Positions 25,301-39,349 of a DNA stretch of 64,000 nt are shown one piece after another. Position numbers and translations under genes: made by a program. The stretch comes from Phalacrocorax aristotelis (taxonomy: Eukaryota; Chordata; Aves; Suliformes; Phalacrocoracidae): positions 52,168,621 through 52,232,620 of the forward strand of contig NC_134280.1 of NCBI RefSeq assembly GCF_949628215.1, in the 5' to 3' direction. The notes below the pieces were generated by a model. It worked only from the letters and a program-made list of their open reading frames with translations. It did no database searches and had not been told where the DNA came from. Within the stretch, counting starts at the first letter, position 1, and the number at the start of each line of letters is the position of its first letter.

Positions 25301-28300
25301 AGTTGATTCACTGTCATCGTGAAAGGTGTAATTTTAGCTTCACTTCAGCAAGCTATGGAATGTGATTAGAGGTGTATTAAAATCAGACATACCTTCCGGA
25401 TTTTAAAAAAAGAAAAGAAAAAGGTTTAATGTGCTTGGAGGAAATGTTCACCACTACTCTGGATGAAAAAAAGAAAGTGAAAACATATGAGGGAGGGAAT
25501 CAACCTGTAATGTCTTTTCTTGCTGGTTTTGACATTAAGGTTCTTTGCAGGCAAAAAGGGAGCCTTCCAAGCAAGAAGGTGGAGGGCTGCTTCTTTTGGC
25601 TTGGTGGCGGGAGGGGTAGAAGGGAATAGTTGTTTCTTTTTTGCAGTGGATTGGTTGCTAGAAAGGTCTTTTTAGCAAAATTATCCAGGCATAATATTCC
25701 CCTGACCAGTTCTTCTAGCAGCAGCCCATGTACTGATAGAAATCTAGCAACTTAGAGATGCTCAGCAAGAGACTGAGAAAGGCCCATGCTTTGAGGTGTG
25801 GTATGCTGACTACATACCTGCACACCGGCATCACACCTACAAAATATACACCTTGAAGAGCCAGATACGCTGAAGCCTGTGGTTCTTCATCAAGCAGGCA
25901 TGTAAGTTATACTGAGGAAGGAGCATTTGGTGAACATGTGGGAAGGCAGTTTTTCTTCTAAAAATAACAGAATAATTTCCCTTTCTTTTCCTATGTTGAA
26001 CTATGCTGATACCGGCCCATCTCAGACAACATATTTTTCAGGGGCTGGAGCTCCAGGATGAAAAGTTACAGCAAAAGTGGAAGGATATAAGAAATTTAGG
26101 AACCTAAAAGTATCCAGGCTGCTCCCAACCAAAGAGAGAGCTGTCCAACCTAAGAATTTTTATCCTTATGTCTGTTTTTTCTATTTTCCCCCAAAAATTT
26201 ACCTTACAAATACCTTCAGACCGTTGTCATTACAAAAACATTACTGCTACATTTTTAAACTTCTCAAAATATCAAAAATGTGATAATAGTAATTCCAAAA
26301 TGTAGGATATTTCTGCTATAGGCATCACATCAAAACCTCTAGCATCTATAAAACTTGATGGGTTATTTTCCAAAAAAACAGATACAGAAGGGATTTCACA
26401 TGAATTCTGGTTTACATTCATTTAACAAAGCCTCTCACACTGAGCCCATTACATCCTACCCAAAATGGAATCAGGAATTACACAGAAAAGGTGAAAAACT
26501 CAGAGTGTGAAATGCACTTAACAGCCTTTTAAATCCAGCACCTAGTTTCTTCATCCTCCTGTACTAATTGAGAAAGGCACCCCCAGGAGGTCATTCAGCC
26601 CACCTAAAATCTGATTGGAACATGTAGTACAGCTACGCTTGAAGTTATCATTCCATAGCAAACACCATTAAAGCAGCATTCAGAAGTAGCTTCTGACACC
26701 TGACCCAGGAAGATGAGTGCTGGGGTCGTTTTAACATGAACAATCTTAACTCAAAAGAAGAAAGCACATTATACTGCAGGAAAAATGGAGCTAAGCCCTC
26801 TACACCCAATATTTTCATGCACAAGCTCTAGTTAGGGCTGTGATCTGTCATCAGTGTGGTGGGTCATTACCCACAGGTATGATGTTTCTTCTGTCAATAT
26901 TTGTTCTGCAAATAAGTGGATTACCTGCATGTATATGTCTCTGCGATGGATTGTAGGTTAAATTTTTATCAGATCACAGAGGGTGTAACACAAATTTGCC
27001 TACATTCATTTCAAAGAGCTATGCTCCTTTCTCACCCTGGTGATTTACCACAGACTTTTCCCAGTAATATAATCCCTGGGACAGAGACAAGATCAAAAGA
27101 CAAAATAAATGACAGAGCAGGAAAAAAATTCTACTTCTTTAGGTATAATATAAAATAACATAGCCAAAAGATTTTCCATGAGAATCAGTTTTAAAGATAA
27201 AAATGGCTTTTTGAGGAAACGTGAATTCATTTTTTAAAAAGAACAACCTTAAAGGAAATTAGAAGAAAAAAATAGATTACTTTTTTTTCCATTCTCATTT
27301 TCATAAACTTCTGAAAGGTAAGGGAGAAGAACCTACTGAAGATGTTAATTTGACAGTCCTTACACATCTTTATTACATATCTGGTGGAAATTTTTCCACC
27401 ATGCTTTCTACTCACTGTACAAATTTTCTTACAGCAGTGGTTCCTACTTCAAAGTGAGCAGAACTTTAGGGGGAAAGTGTCACAGAGGTGAACAGAGGAT
27501 TACACTTTTTTGGACCATGCCTGGAAAACAACCTACCTTACTAAGCTGTCATGGAAGCCAAGATTATGTTGAGTCATTAGACCAGGATTTTCCAGGCAAT
27601 GGGAGCTTTTAGGTTCCTTTGAGGCTCCTGGTTCAGTGTTCACCGCCGTTTTCAGACAGTAAATGGTGGGGTTTCCTGACTTCAGAGGAAATAAGTATTT
27701 GCATTCATATCCTAGTGCAAGAGTGCTATATTCGACTGATTGGGTGGGAAACTCTAATTGGACTTGGCAGTGAATATTCATTCTTTCAAACCTATAAAGG
27801 GGACTTTCAGAAATGCTCTCAGTCTAAATGCTTCCTTGAGCAACACCTGATCTAACTCAGAAGTTAAGGCAAGGAATTTTGCATTTACAAGGACAATGAA
27901 ATGCTGCACATGAAACGAGAAGCAGGTTGAGACACGTAAGTTCCGAGTGGGTGATGAAGTCCATTTTTAATGTTGCACAGCACTACAGTTAGAGCTACTA
28001 AGTAGCGGGCATTCAGAGAACCACTTGCAAGTGCTTGCAATGCATTATAATAGCATTGAATATGAGAAAAAAAAAGAACAAATTATATACTTCAAAATTA
28101 TCAAGTGAAAGGGGTGGAGGAATGGGAGATTTTGCAAGTCTATAAAAGAAAAATAACCATAATTACAACTATAATCTTTTCTCCTGTACATTATTTTTGT
28201 ATATTTGTTTTTAGTTTTTTCTCTGCTTCCTGTTAATATGAAAATAATATCTTTCACAAGCCACTTCCATTATTTTTTTCCCAAAGGAATTAATTTCAAA

Positions 28301-31300
28301 TAAAATAATATTTCTGCTTCTTTTACCCTTTTTCTTTTTTTCTGTCCATATTTTCCCTTTTAAAAATTAGTAGTTTCTTTTTCTAACTTATTTTAAACCA
28401 GGCAGTTTTCTGCTTGATATTCTCTCAGCTAATGCCAACTAATGTTTTTCCCTTCTCCTTATAAGTCCTTTTTACTTTTTATGAGCTTCTTGCTTGCTTC
28501 TTTCGGATATACATATACCTATCTCAAGCCCTTTACTGTAATATTTATGGGGTTCATATATGTGTACTCTACTGTCTTTATAACTTTTTTGTGTTCTTTT
28601 TAAAGGAAAGTACTTCTCTCTTCACTTTCACACACAGAGCTAACATTTTTATTGGCCAGATAGAGAATATGAGCTCTATTTTGACACATTAGTGTGTCAA
28701 AGGGAAGAGTAAATGAGTTTGCTTTTGGTTTATTAGATATTAAAAATGTTTTACCTGTTTCTTAAAAAAAGTTGACACTTTTTTTCTCTATACCTCATCC
28801 CATTATAATTATATATGAAGTGTCCATGCTGCTATGGCTTCATATCTCTTCTGGTTTTGCCTGAAATTCTAACATGCAAATGGACAAACAATCAGCTTAT
28901 TCCCAAAAATCAGCTATGTAACAGCCATAGCTGGCAGGCAGCGTAACTTCTTTTTTAGACATATTTTAGCACATCAGCAAAAACAATTGTTCAGTGGAGG
29001 GCTTACACGCTTCAAGATTTTTTCTGCTTTCTCCCTTCCCACTACTGATGACGCAGCTATCCCTCCTCCCTTGGATGCACACACAAAATCCAAACAGTAG
29101 GCCCAGATGAGGAGCTGTTATGGGTGAGCTCCACAGCTCTAGGACAGCAGGGACCTGTCACTAGATGCTGTGCCAGGTAATAGGCTGAAGTGTTTCTTCT
29201 GCTTTTCTGCATAGCAAGTGCAGAAATACAGCACAGCCCTGCATCCTTGGGAAGCTAAAACTGTTTTACCCAATAGCTTTGGGCTTTGTATCTGAATTTT
29301 GGAAGGAAATGTTGGCTAGGAGTCTCTAATTTTGAGAAATGCAACCATGAAATCACAGGGACTTCAGATGTAGTTATACTGGAGCGTGTTACAGCTGTTA
29401 AGGCCTATGCATCTTTTTGCATTACTTGGAGAGGGGTCATTAGTGTAAATTCCAAAGGAATAAACCACTTGCAGAAGCTCAGCTTCCTCCCAGAGATCTG
29501 CATATGATCTACCACCCCTCTACACATGCATGGGAGCAATAGGAAGATAAGACCTCTGTTGACATGGAGCAGGGATTCTTATTTAACCCTAGAACAGATA
29601 TAATGTTATTTCAGGAAGCCACTGAGCAGAACAAGGATCCCATATTGTGAACTGGTTACCTCTGACTGTACCTCTGTATACAGGGGGAGATGAGTTATAT
29701 CTTTATGAGCCATTCTTATAATTACTTTTTACCATTGAAAGGTATTGTCACTGGTGAAAAAGGTCATTGCATCTGAAAGAGCTGAGTGCAGGTTCTGAAC
29801 CAAAGTTAGCTGTGCTAAGACTCCGTTAAGGTTAGAAGCTACTGTCACAAATATTCTGAACTATGACTGGAAATGAGAAGTCATGTTTGGAGATATCTTG
29901 AGATTTGATCTAGGGACCATGAAAAGAGACAGGGGAAGGGAGGAAAAATATGTGCCAATTCTTGACTGCTACATTCATAATGTATATCACATATGAAGAA
30001 CTCTAAACATTTTCCTGTGTGCTTTCTTTGTTCTGAAATATCTAATCTTCTTTTTTTTTTTTTAAATGAGGAATATGCGTGTAACTGCGCTCCAGAAAAG
30101 AACACACAAACTTTATATGCAAGGCTTATGCCTAGCAGCAACTTGCTGAATACTAGTCTCAAGCTATTAGGAAATGTAGCTGATTGCTACCCAAAGACCT
30201 GTGATTTTGAAATATTTAAAGGCATGTAACTGTGAAGGGCAAGAATAATTTGGAGTAAGACCTGCTTAAGTATTACTAATCCATCAAATTTTAGAAATCA
30301 ATCATAAATCCTCCCTAATAGTAGAACTTTTCCTCCTTTATAGCCTGAGAAGGATGGGGTAGGATATCAATAAGGAGAGGAAATCTGGGAAATTATGCAA
30401 ACTGGTGGCTGTAACCACACTAGGAGATCTGCAGTCTCTCCCGAATTCCACCACAGACTTATATGAGGGCAAAGAACAAGCTACATGACTGCTTCATGTT
30501 TATTCAGAGTGTGAGTTGGACTAGGAAGGGACTAGATTGCACTCTACATGTGTGTGGTGCTCGGCATTATGGGGTTCTAATCTGTAGGTCTTTAAAAGTA
30601 TAACAACAACAACAAAAAAATCACATACTGTTATCCTTTATACCTGAACTGAACTCTGTTCTGTTCCAGTTGCTGTTTCAGATTGCCACCCAGCAAGATC
30701 CAAGAGTTTTTCACCAATTTATTTAGAGCGTCTCCAAAATATTTTCACCTCTTTGCCACAACTGAAAAACACCACACTAGTAAAACACATTTACAACTCT
30801 TCAAACTTACATAGAAAGCCAGCAATTTCCTTTTCTTTGTAGTTTCTAAATCCTTTTTTTTTAATCTGACATCCTAACTAAATGTTTAAAGACATATCAG
30901 TGAACCCCACTACACTTAAAAGAAAAATACTAGTATCTTTGCTGTTATCTCGCTTAAATTACATCACCTTTCCCATGCCAGTATAAAAGTAGCTAGTTTC
31001 CAGGCTTTTTCATTGCTGTTATGTTCTTCTCTTTCTTCTTACTCCTTCCAACCAGGTCACTGCTTCCTTCCTCCCTCTTACCTCCTGGCTATCTTTCCCT
31101 CAGCCCAGCACTCTTTCTGCTCCTCTGACCTCTGCAAACTCACCCCAGCAGAAACACCTGGAAGTCTGGGGTCAACCTCCCAGCCTGCACTGAGAAAAAT
31201 AAGTGTGTTTACGATGAGATCTCATTTTTCCTATTGACACAGCAAACTTGTTGGGAATTGGTCGTCTGTCTGGCACTGTCAAATCTGCTTTTTAGAGCAT

Positions 31301-31453
31301 TACTGAACAAAAAAATTAAAAAAAGAAAGTCATTATCAAGACTATTCTGAACTCTGAATGTTGCTTTCTGTTGACATGGTTCTTGAAGCAGCAATAAATG
31401 GTGGCTGTCAGTGTGATCCCAGGTTGAGAGCCTCTTCCATCAGCACCGTGATG
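22390..31453. other. Intergenic, no supported gene
   Basis: AT-rich with long pyrimidine-rich parts (for example 28,260-28,640) and a T13 run at 30051-30063. A possible ancient CR1 bit near 26,560 is listed separately. Short open frames on both strands look random. Confidence 0.6.
26560..26620 (-). mobile_element. Possible ancient CR1 3'-end remnant
   Basis: AAAGGCACCCCCAGGAGGTC, then ATTCAGCCCACC, resembles the reverse complement of the CR1 tail (the part usually reading GGACCTCATCTAGTCCAAC in sense). Only a few tens of bases match and no terminal octamer is present. Confidence 0.4.
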
Positions 31454-31501
31454 CAGTGAATATGTCGTGAAGGAGGTCCTTGTGGACCTCCTCATTCACT
31501 G
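31454..31501. repeat. Two-step hairpin
   Basis: The inner stem is AGGAGGTCC (31471-31479) with GGACCTCCT (31484-31492) around a TTGT loop. The outer stem is CAGTGAA (31454-31460) with TTCACTG (31495-31501). All 16 pairs are perfect, with an unequal internal loop of 10 and 2 bases. It is too short for an ordinary microRNA precursor. Confidence 0.8.
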
Positions 31502-34500
31502 AAGAGCTGTTTCTACAAATGGTACATGTCTTGTCTAGCTCACATCTGTCATAACAGGGAAAAAAAAAAGGAGAAACATTAGCTGTGGGTGACCGACAGA
31601 ACACAAATAACTGGAGGGGAAAGAGGTTTAAAATGCAGCTCGTTTCCCTCCTTGACCTAGTCCTAGCCTTAACTGTAACATCTCGGAGGTAAATGTTCGG
31701 GGAGGGGGAGATGTTTTTCCTGCAGGGTATTTTCATTTTGCACGCAGTTTCATGAGTTTCTCCTTTTATGAGAGTCTTATGCAATGCCTTGAGCCTGGCA
31801 GAACGGGCTGTGGCAGGGTGTTTTGGCATTTCAGTCTCGTGCTTGCTCCTTCCAGTTGAAGGAACGCCTCCAAGAGAACAGGTCTGTAGCAGGTGAACTG
31901 ATCAGCCGATTTCACACACACATCCACTTTCACTGGACCTGGATAAATACCTGCAGTAATTCTTTGCTAATATTTACTCAGAAAGTTGTCTCTCTATGCA
32001 TATGCCATGGAACAATTACACTATACCCTGCTTCCACACTTTCTAACCTTTGCACTTGCTTTTAACTAAGACCATTTTTCCATACATTATTACTTATGTG
32101 CCATCCACAACCTGTTCTGCTGTTTATTGTTTTGTTCTTTGGTTGCAAGACCTTTGTGTCAGAGAGAAATATTTTGCCCTATAATTACGCATCTAGCAAA
32201 GCAGAGGTTTGACCTGAGACCACGATATATATGTATATATGCATACATATATATATATATAAAAGAAGAATAGCAGGTCAGCCTCTCTTTATATGTTCAT
32301 GACTTCATACCACCTTCCACAGCAACTTACTCAAGACCAGCTGTAGGTCACTCAACTTCACTCAACTCCTTCTCCTTTTTTCTCAGTTCATTGTTCCTGT
32401 ACTGGGCCATCTTCCCTCCATTCCCAACACTTCATTTTTACCAGACATATGGTCTGAGCCATTTATTATAAAATACAGATCTTTGCCTGCCATAAATGTG
32501 GAACATGCAAAGCCCAGTCTGTAACCAGAGGTAAGAGAAAAGAGTGTGATCCAGATCAAACTTTCTCAGGTGTTTGGAAGATGTAAATTATGGTTTCAGT
32601 GTTAATGTTCAAGTGTACATCTGGATCACCAGAGTGGAGGGCAGAGAATCCTAGCTTAGCATCTCTTTTAAAGGTTAACAGTAGTTGCTGCATGCACCTC
32701 TCTTACAATACAACATGGACCAGACACATAATTAAATCAACAGAGCTAGATTTAAGTAACTTGAAGAGGGCTGGCTTACAATACCCAAGAATTTACCTCC
32801 ATTAATTTTTGGTAACAGAATAGAAATTTTCCAGCCATGTGCTTCCAAACAATGGTTTCCTATGATATTTGATGTAAATATGTATTTAAATTAATGTCAA
32901 TTTTTCAGGTTTTTCAGGCCAATTTTAACCAGAACAATATTATAAGACTGCAGGACTGTCACAGATGTAGGAATAACACATGCTATTCTCATTAGCTTAA
33001 ATTTAATAGACAGCAAAGAATATATACCTTGCTAGAAGCCTGCTTCAATTTAAACAGAGGGCTTAACCATGAGACTGAAGTGTAGCACAGCCTTTCTTCT
33101 GAAAACTCATCAAAGGGAACAATGTGATCCCCTGTTTAGGGAGATCACATATTAGAAATACAAGTCTTTTATAGCTAGGTGTTCACATCCACTGGGTTTG
33201 GGATAAAAGAAAGAATTCCTATCCATCCTAAAGCATTAAATCTTCTTTGAGTCATTTAAAAATTGTCTATACACTGATATTATAATCAATCCCCTCTATA
33301 GAGTAGACTAAACACAAACCTAGTTCTATGTGCTTGTAAACCAAAGTCAGTGGATTTATGCCCATTTATAAAAAATTTGAGCTGGCCAATTGTTACTCTG
33401 CCAGGTCTAACCTGCAAGTTTAACTGAACTTTGCCTCAAGTCCTAGTTTGACTGACTTTATATTTTTTTCCTTTAAAAGAGACTTTTCCAGTCTTTCAAA
33501 AGAACTCATCTAAGCTATAAATATCTTTATCTTATTTTTAAGTATTACCTTATTACACAGTTAAAAAACAAATTAAATACTGTCAGCAGGATTTCTTCTA
33601 AGTCACTCTGCAAAAATTCAGCAATGGTCTCAGAGATGACAGCTTTTCAAAGGTTACTGCCTCTTGCCTTGCTGGCTGCAGAGCTAGTGCAGTGGTCAGA
33701 TACCTCTGGAAGGCTGGTTATTAAAGGGGATATTAAAGGAGATCAGCAAATGTCACAGGAAACAATTTCACAAAGGAGCCAGAGGGTCTGAGCTGGCAGA
33801 AAAAGCCAATGTTAACTGGTCCAGGACACTGCCTTCCTTGCTTCAGCTAGGTAAGGATCAATAATCAAACAGCAGATGAAAATAGAAACCTTAAGAGTTC
33901 TGCAAAAAAACTTACTTCCATTTCATCATTCATAAGAGAAATTGCACTGCTGTGCAATGCACTTTATGCTTTCATATGAAACAAGCATTTCTCTAAGGCC
34001 TTGTGTATTCCCTTCATCTTACTTCAGACCAAAATGATTTTCCTTTCTTCCAGCAAGAGATCTTCATGACTGATGTGCCTTCAGGCAGCCTTTCTTGTTG
34101 CCTTACCCTTTGGCAACAAGGAAACTCTCCTTCCAATCTTTTGCACTACTGGTTGCTACAGGCAGCAAGAGACTGAGGTGCCTTGCCACAAACACTATGT
34201 ACTCCAGCATGTGTCCTTAATTGAGTGGAGAGATGCAGCACTTTCAGGCAATTCACCTTTTGCCTTAGAAGTCTCTGCTTCTGTCAAGTTGGAGCTTATT
34301 GGTGAATCTTGTTTCCCTGTCAAACAGCATTAATCATGACTCCCCTGTATAATCCCAAGATTGCATGATAGTGTGGAAAGCACCGCTTCTACCCATATTC
34401 CCAGTGTAAGAATCATGTTAGAAATGTAACCCAAAAATTTTTCCATGATAAGGTAGGTGTTATTTTCTGTACTTACCAAAAGCCACATCCTAGCTGGCAC

Positions 34501-37500
34501 CTTGGATAAATATGGAAACTTCAACAAATAAAAGTAGACAGATATTCTGTAACTCCCAAAGATGGCAGATACAAATAAGTGATCTGGAAGCTGTTCATTG
34601 GAACAAATAGTTGTCAGAATAAGCACCTCTAGCCACAACCATCAATCATTAAGTTCATGTGAATGCAGAATTTCTTCTTTAAGTGGTTTTTGAAAATGAA
34701 ATGAATTATGGTAAGAAGGGTCAAAACATTTCTTCCTCATTTTCTGACCCTACCAACTAGAAAAACGGCCTTTTCCCTCTTTGTGCCACAAAAAGTCTGT
34801 TTCGTCCAAACTGCCCAGTTCCAACTCCCTCAGCATCATCACTCTGTTCTCACATGAGCTTTGCTCCTTGAATCCCTACTTCACGCCTTGCCAGTACAGA
34901 AAAGCAGCTGAGAGAGACTCTGCCTTTCCCCAGATGCAGATGCCTCCCTGTAGCCCTGCTAGGAGACAGTCAGGGCTCATTAGTCAAATCTCTGCCAAAC
35001 AAGTGGGAAATGGGACTTGGAACAAGTCTTGATTTGGGCTGAATTTCACTGGACAGCACCAGAGTATGTTCCAAATTTAAAGTACAGCTACTAATTTTCC
35101 AAGCAATGAAAATTCACAATCTTGTCAACAGGAAGTAGCCTGCTGCAGGTAGTCATGTTCTCAAACAGCCAAGCAAACAATTGGAAGTCACAGGATGATC
35201 ACACAGATGTTTGATATAATTAATTACAAGGACTATAGAGTCAATATATTTCATTATTTCAACCATAGATTTTACTACAGCTAAAGACAGAATATACTTC
35301 ACAACATGGGGTTTAACCTGACCACGGTGTTTTCGTTCAAAATAGTTAAATTTCCTGACTGACATGTGTTGATCTGTAAGTGAATGCAATTATGGAAATA
35401 ACCTGTGGCATAGCAGTGCCCTGACAGATTTCCAAGGACTCTGTTTATCTCCTGCTGTTGCTGTACCATAGCTATCAACCAGAACATGCCCTTTCAGGTG
35501 TGTTGCTCCCTGTTTAGTCAGTAAAGAATGAAGCTCGTGCTGACTTCAGGGTCATTTCCAAGGACCTGCAACAGATACAGGGATGTTTGTCTCTTCTACT
35601 GTGTAAAAGATGCCGTCTGACACCCCCAGAAGCCATATGCAAATAGGCATACTTAGCCTATATGCTGGTTGATTTTGGTATTTGGTATTCAGCTAAGTAT
35701 ATTTAAACTGCTTATTGCTCCACAGTACCCACCAGGAATAAATGATGCTTATATTTACATTACACTGACCAGGAAACGCCTTCAGGTAAAATTGTAATTT
35801 TCTTTCAGTCATTGGAGAAACAAACAGACTTAACCTTGTAGTGCTTGACATGTGAAAATTTGGCTGAACAAGAATTACAAATTTGGGACCTTTATGGTTA
35901 TGGGCTGTATGGTTACTATCAAAAGAAAGCCAGGTGTTTATCTGGGATAAAATGAAGTGGGAGTTCTGTACTTAATTATTCCTGAACATGAGAAATTTCC
36001 TTTCAGATTCCTGTCTGCACAGCAAATCTTAGTATTAAACATACATTTCTGCGTGGAAACCAACCAGTAAATGGTATTCTTTGCTATTGTTCTTGTTCTC
36101 CTAGATAATGGTTTGAATAGGCTAGTCCTTGTTTTCACAGATGCTTGGCTCAAAGTTGTTCATTTAGTGTTTTGGCACCAGAGAGAACAACTTTTTGGCA
36201 ATGCTGTGCATTCTCTATGGCTGTGTACGTGCTAAATATTTTTTAAAAACACTGTGATGATAAGAAACCGTTCTTCACTCCAACAGAAAATACTGGCATA
36301 TTCAAACAGCACAAAGTTTGCACGAATAACTAATAACTCCCAGAATAGGAAATTGCTAAGACAGGCATTCTAGAAATTAATAATTTATTAAACTAACATA
36401 GCAAATTATTAGTATGTATTATACTCATTTCAAAAATTATTCCAGTTCTTTGTATGAATATGTAAATTGATATCTTTTCTGGACAAAGTTCCACTGAGTG
36501 TTTCATTAATGATTTGCATAATTGCATTTCTTGATGATACCCACCTTGGATGGGCAATAAGTAGTCTGGAAAAAAAGAATTGGCATCAAAATTAGCCAGA
36601 TAAACTGGAAAAACAGCTAAAATTAAGACCAGAACATAAAAACTATGTGAGCAGTTGATTTTGGGTTGGCAAAAGGAATTTAGGAATTGCGGAGGGTATT
36701 AGGTGCCAAAAGCCATCCAGGAAAGTGGCATAGAGTTTGCTATAATTTCCAGTTAGCGTGTTAGTAAAATAGCATCATATCACTTCCATTCAGTTATTCT
36801 CTGTTTACCATTGAGTAAGTTTTAAACACTTAAGCTTCCAGGCCACTGCTGCACAATCTTATGTATGCAAGCTGCCAAGAATTTATACTGCAGCTTCAAC
36901 CTTATTAGAGAAATTCTCAAATCAGACTTCAATCTGTAACTACCAGATGTTCTTATGACGACTACATTTACTGCTAACAATAGTAGAGTGTCAGGAATCA
37001 CCATCAAACTTATGGCTATCCTCAAATAAAGAAGTCAAGGACATACTAATGAGACCCAAAGTGTTGGGGACATGAAGAGCAATTGCCAGTAAGCTGGATA
37101 GCTGCATAACTCTCTAAATACATTATTAATGATCAGGGTGAAGCTTCTTTTTAAGCTTAAAGAGGTTGCTTGCAGGTTATGGTAGTGACACATGAAGGAA
37201 GAAATATGTTCATAATACCTTCAGTTCAGTTCAACCCCTCTCAATCGCATTTCCAGAGAGTACTCTTTTAGCTCACCTTAACTGGTGTCGCAATACCTTC
37301 AAGAAACAGTGTGCTGTAAGCAAATCTCTTCTGTGACTGTGGACAGAGCTTAAGACACAACATTACCATTCTATAAGATACTATTAACAACTATCATTCC
37401 TTCCACTTCTCCTCCTTTATCTCCCAAAATTCCCATGAAAGGGATACAAGAAAATTCTCTGCATGCCTGCTGGGCACATTCTGAGACAGCACTTCCATCA

Positions 37501-39349
37501 AGGGTAATTTTATTCTTTGTGGTTATTGGAATGAAGAGAAAAAGCAATGCAGAGGAGATCTTTATCTGGAGCTGTTTCGCTAATACTGCGTGATACTCCA
37601 ATATCACACCATTTCTTCCCTGGTTTGAGTAGGTGCACGTCAAGAAGGCTGCCAACAAAAGCATTGTTTCAGACTTCCAGTATTTCAACAAATACTGTTT
37701 TCACACTATGAAAAGTACCTCTGAGTTTTAAGTGCCTTTTTTCCAGGGAATGGCAAAGGCAAGAGTGATTGAACTTGTGTACCCAGAGTGTGGGCACTTA
37801 AAATCATCACCAATGCCATAGCTTTGGCCTCCACCCCTTCTTAGCAATTAACCTGCCATTCTGTGTTATTAAATACTGAGCTTTGTTATACACTGCCCTA
37901 GACAGTGGCTAGGCTTTTTATGTATTTAAGATTTTAACAGGATTTGTCCTCGTTAATCTCATATGTTGTAACTGTACAGTGTAAAAGAGTAATCGCTCTT
38001 TACACAGGAAAAGTGTCCTTAGACCCATTTATTTACCAATTCTCTTACAACTCTGGCTCTGACCAGGTTTCTCAGGTGTTTCTACCCTATCCCTTTATTT
38101 ACCAAGGTGGGAACCAGCACAAATCACCATCCCTTCAATGCCTCTGATTTTTAAACTTCTAAACTAGAAGCCAGCTGTGCATATCTGATTTTACTTACCA
38201 CACAAACCCCCGTCTTTTTCAGTTTAGAAGTTAAAAAGACTCATATTCCAAGCCCATGGAATTTTCCCCTAGCTTCTCTAGTGGAAAAGTAGATTGTTGA
38301 AGTAGATTGCTTATCAAGGTGGATCATCTCCCAGGACCTCTGAATTTAATGAATTGTACAACACAGAGATAATCATTACTTTCTGTAGACTAGAGGGCAT
38401 GCTGAGCAAAGGTCTTACTTTTGGCTTTGAGAACAGCATAGTAAGTTTTGTGAATATTTGCAAAGGAATCCTTCAGTGGACAAAGTTTAATTGAATTATC
38501 AGGAGATTTTATAGGTCAGATACACTGAAACCTGTTTCTACTATCTAATAATCTAGGCTATTATAAAGTTGCATGGCAGAAAATGTACAAAATTTGCATT
38601 ATGAACTCCTAGTAATACTTACAAGTTCAGCTTGGAACCACTAGAGGGGAAAGTGGTTGCAGTAAGAAAACATATTTCCTTAGTGAGTCTGGATTGATGG
38701 AGCTTCAAACCATAATGTGCATAAATAGCTCAGTAATTATGAAGTGTTATACAAATTGTAAGACAAAACACTAAACCTTTTTAATCTTTTGATACATGGT
38801 TGTTACAGCAAAGTTGAAATACACCACAAAGCCTAAAAAGTATGCTGAAGTGGCTGTTGTAGAGCTCCAATTTGGTCAAAACACCTCATTACATGCAACC
38901 AAAATGATTCCTAACACAGTGAACAGCTTCTCTCACTTTTTTCACCTATAGGCAGTATTTTGTCTTGATCTGATCCACCTTCACTTAGTGTGGGATAAAA
39001 CTGAACAGAGTTCCTGGGAGCTGAAACTCTCCATGAAGAAGGCGGCAGTCAAGCCTATTTTAGCCAAATTTTAACGTAATTTTTCCGCAAACTCCCTTAA
39101 TGCTCAGCTGGGCAATGCTTCAGCTGCTGATGTATGTATGCTTCCTCCCCTTGACTCTTCCCTTAGAAAAATAAGTGTCATTTAGCGATGTTGAGTCTAT
39201 AACAGCTAAGGCAGCTTATCAACAGGTGCAGACAACTCTCTGTCACTGGGAATCTCGGAGCCAAGAGGGGATATTTGCCTAAATGTTTTGCCCTAAACCA
39301 AAAGTAAATTAGTAAGTTACATGAAAAAATTACAGGACAAAAAGTGTTT
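31502..39349. other. Intergenic, no supported gene
   Basis: It holds a TA-rich microsatellite at 32224-32261. The open frames here (longest 129 codons, minus strand 31829-31440) show no domain or known family. No interspersed repeat was recognised. Confidence 0.6.
32224..32261. repeat. TA-rich microsatellite
   Basis: A TATATATG/TATACATA-type run ends in seven or so pure TA units and is self-complementary. Confidence 0.9.

Noticed and set aside
31440..31829. 129-codon minus-strand open frame
   Set aside because: It has no recognisable domain, no splice or promoter context and a random-looking composition; there is no evidence that it is coding.
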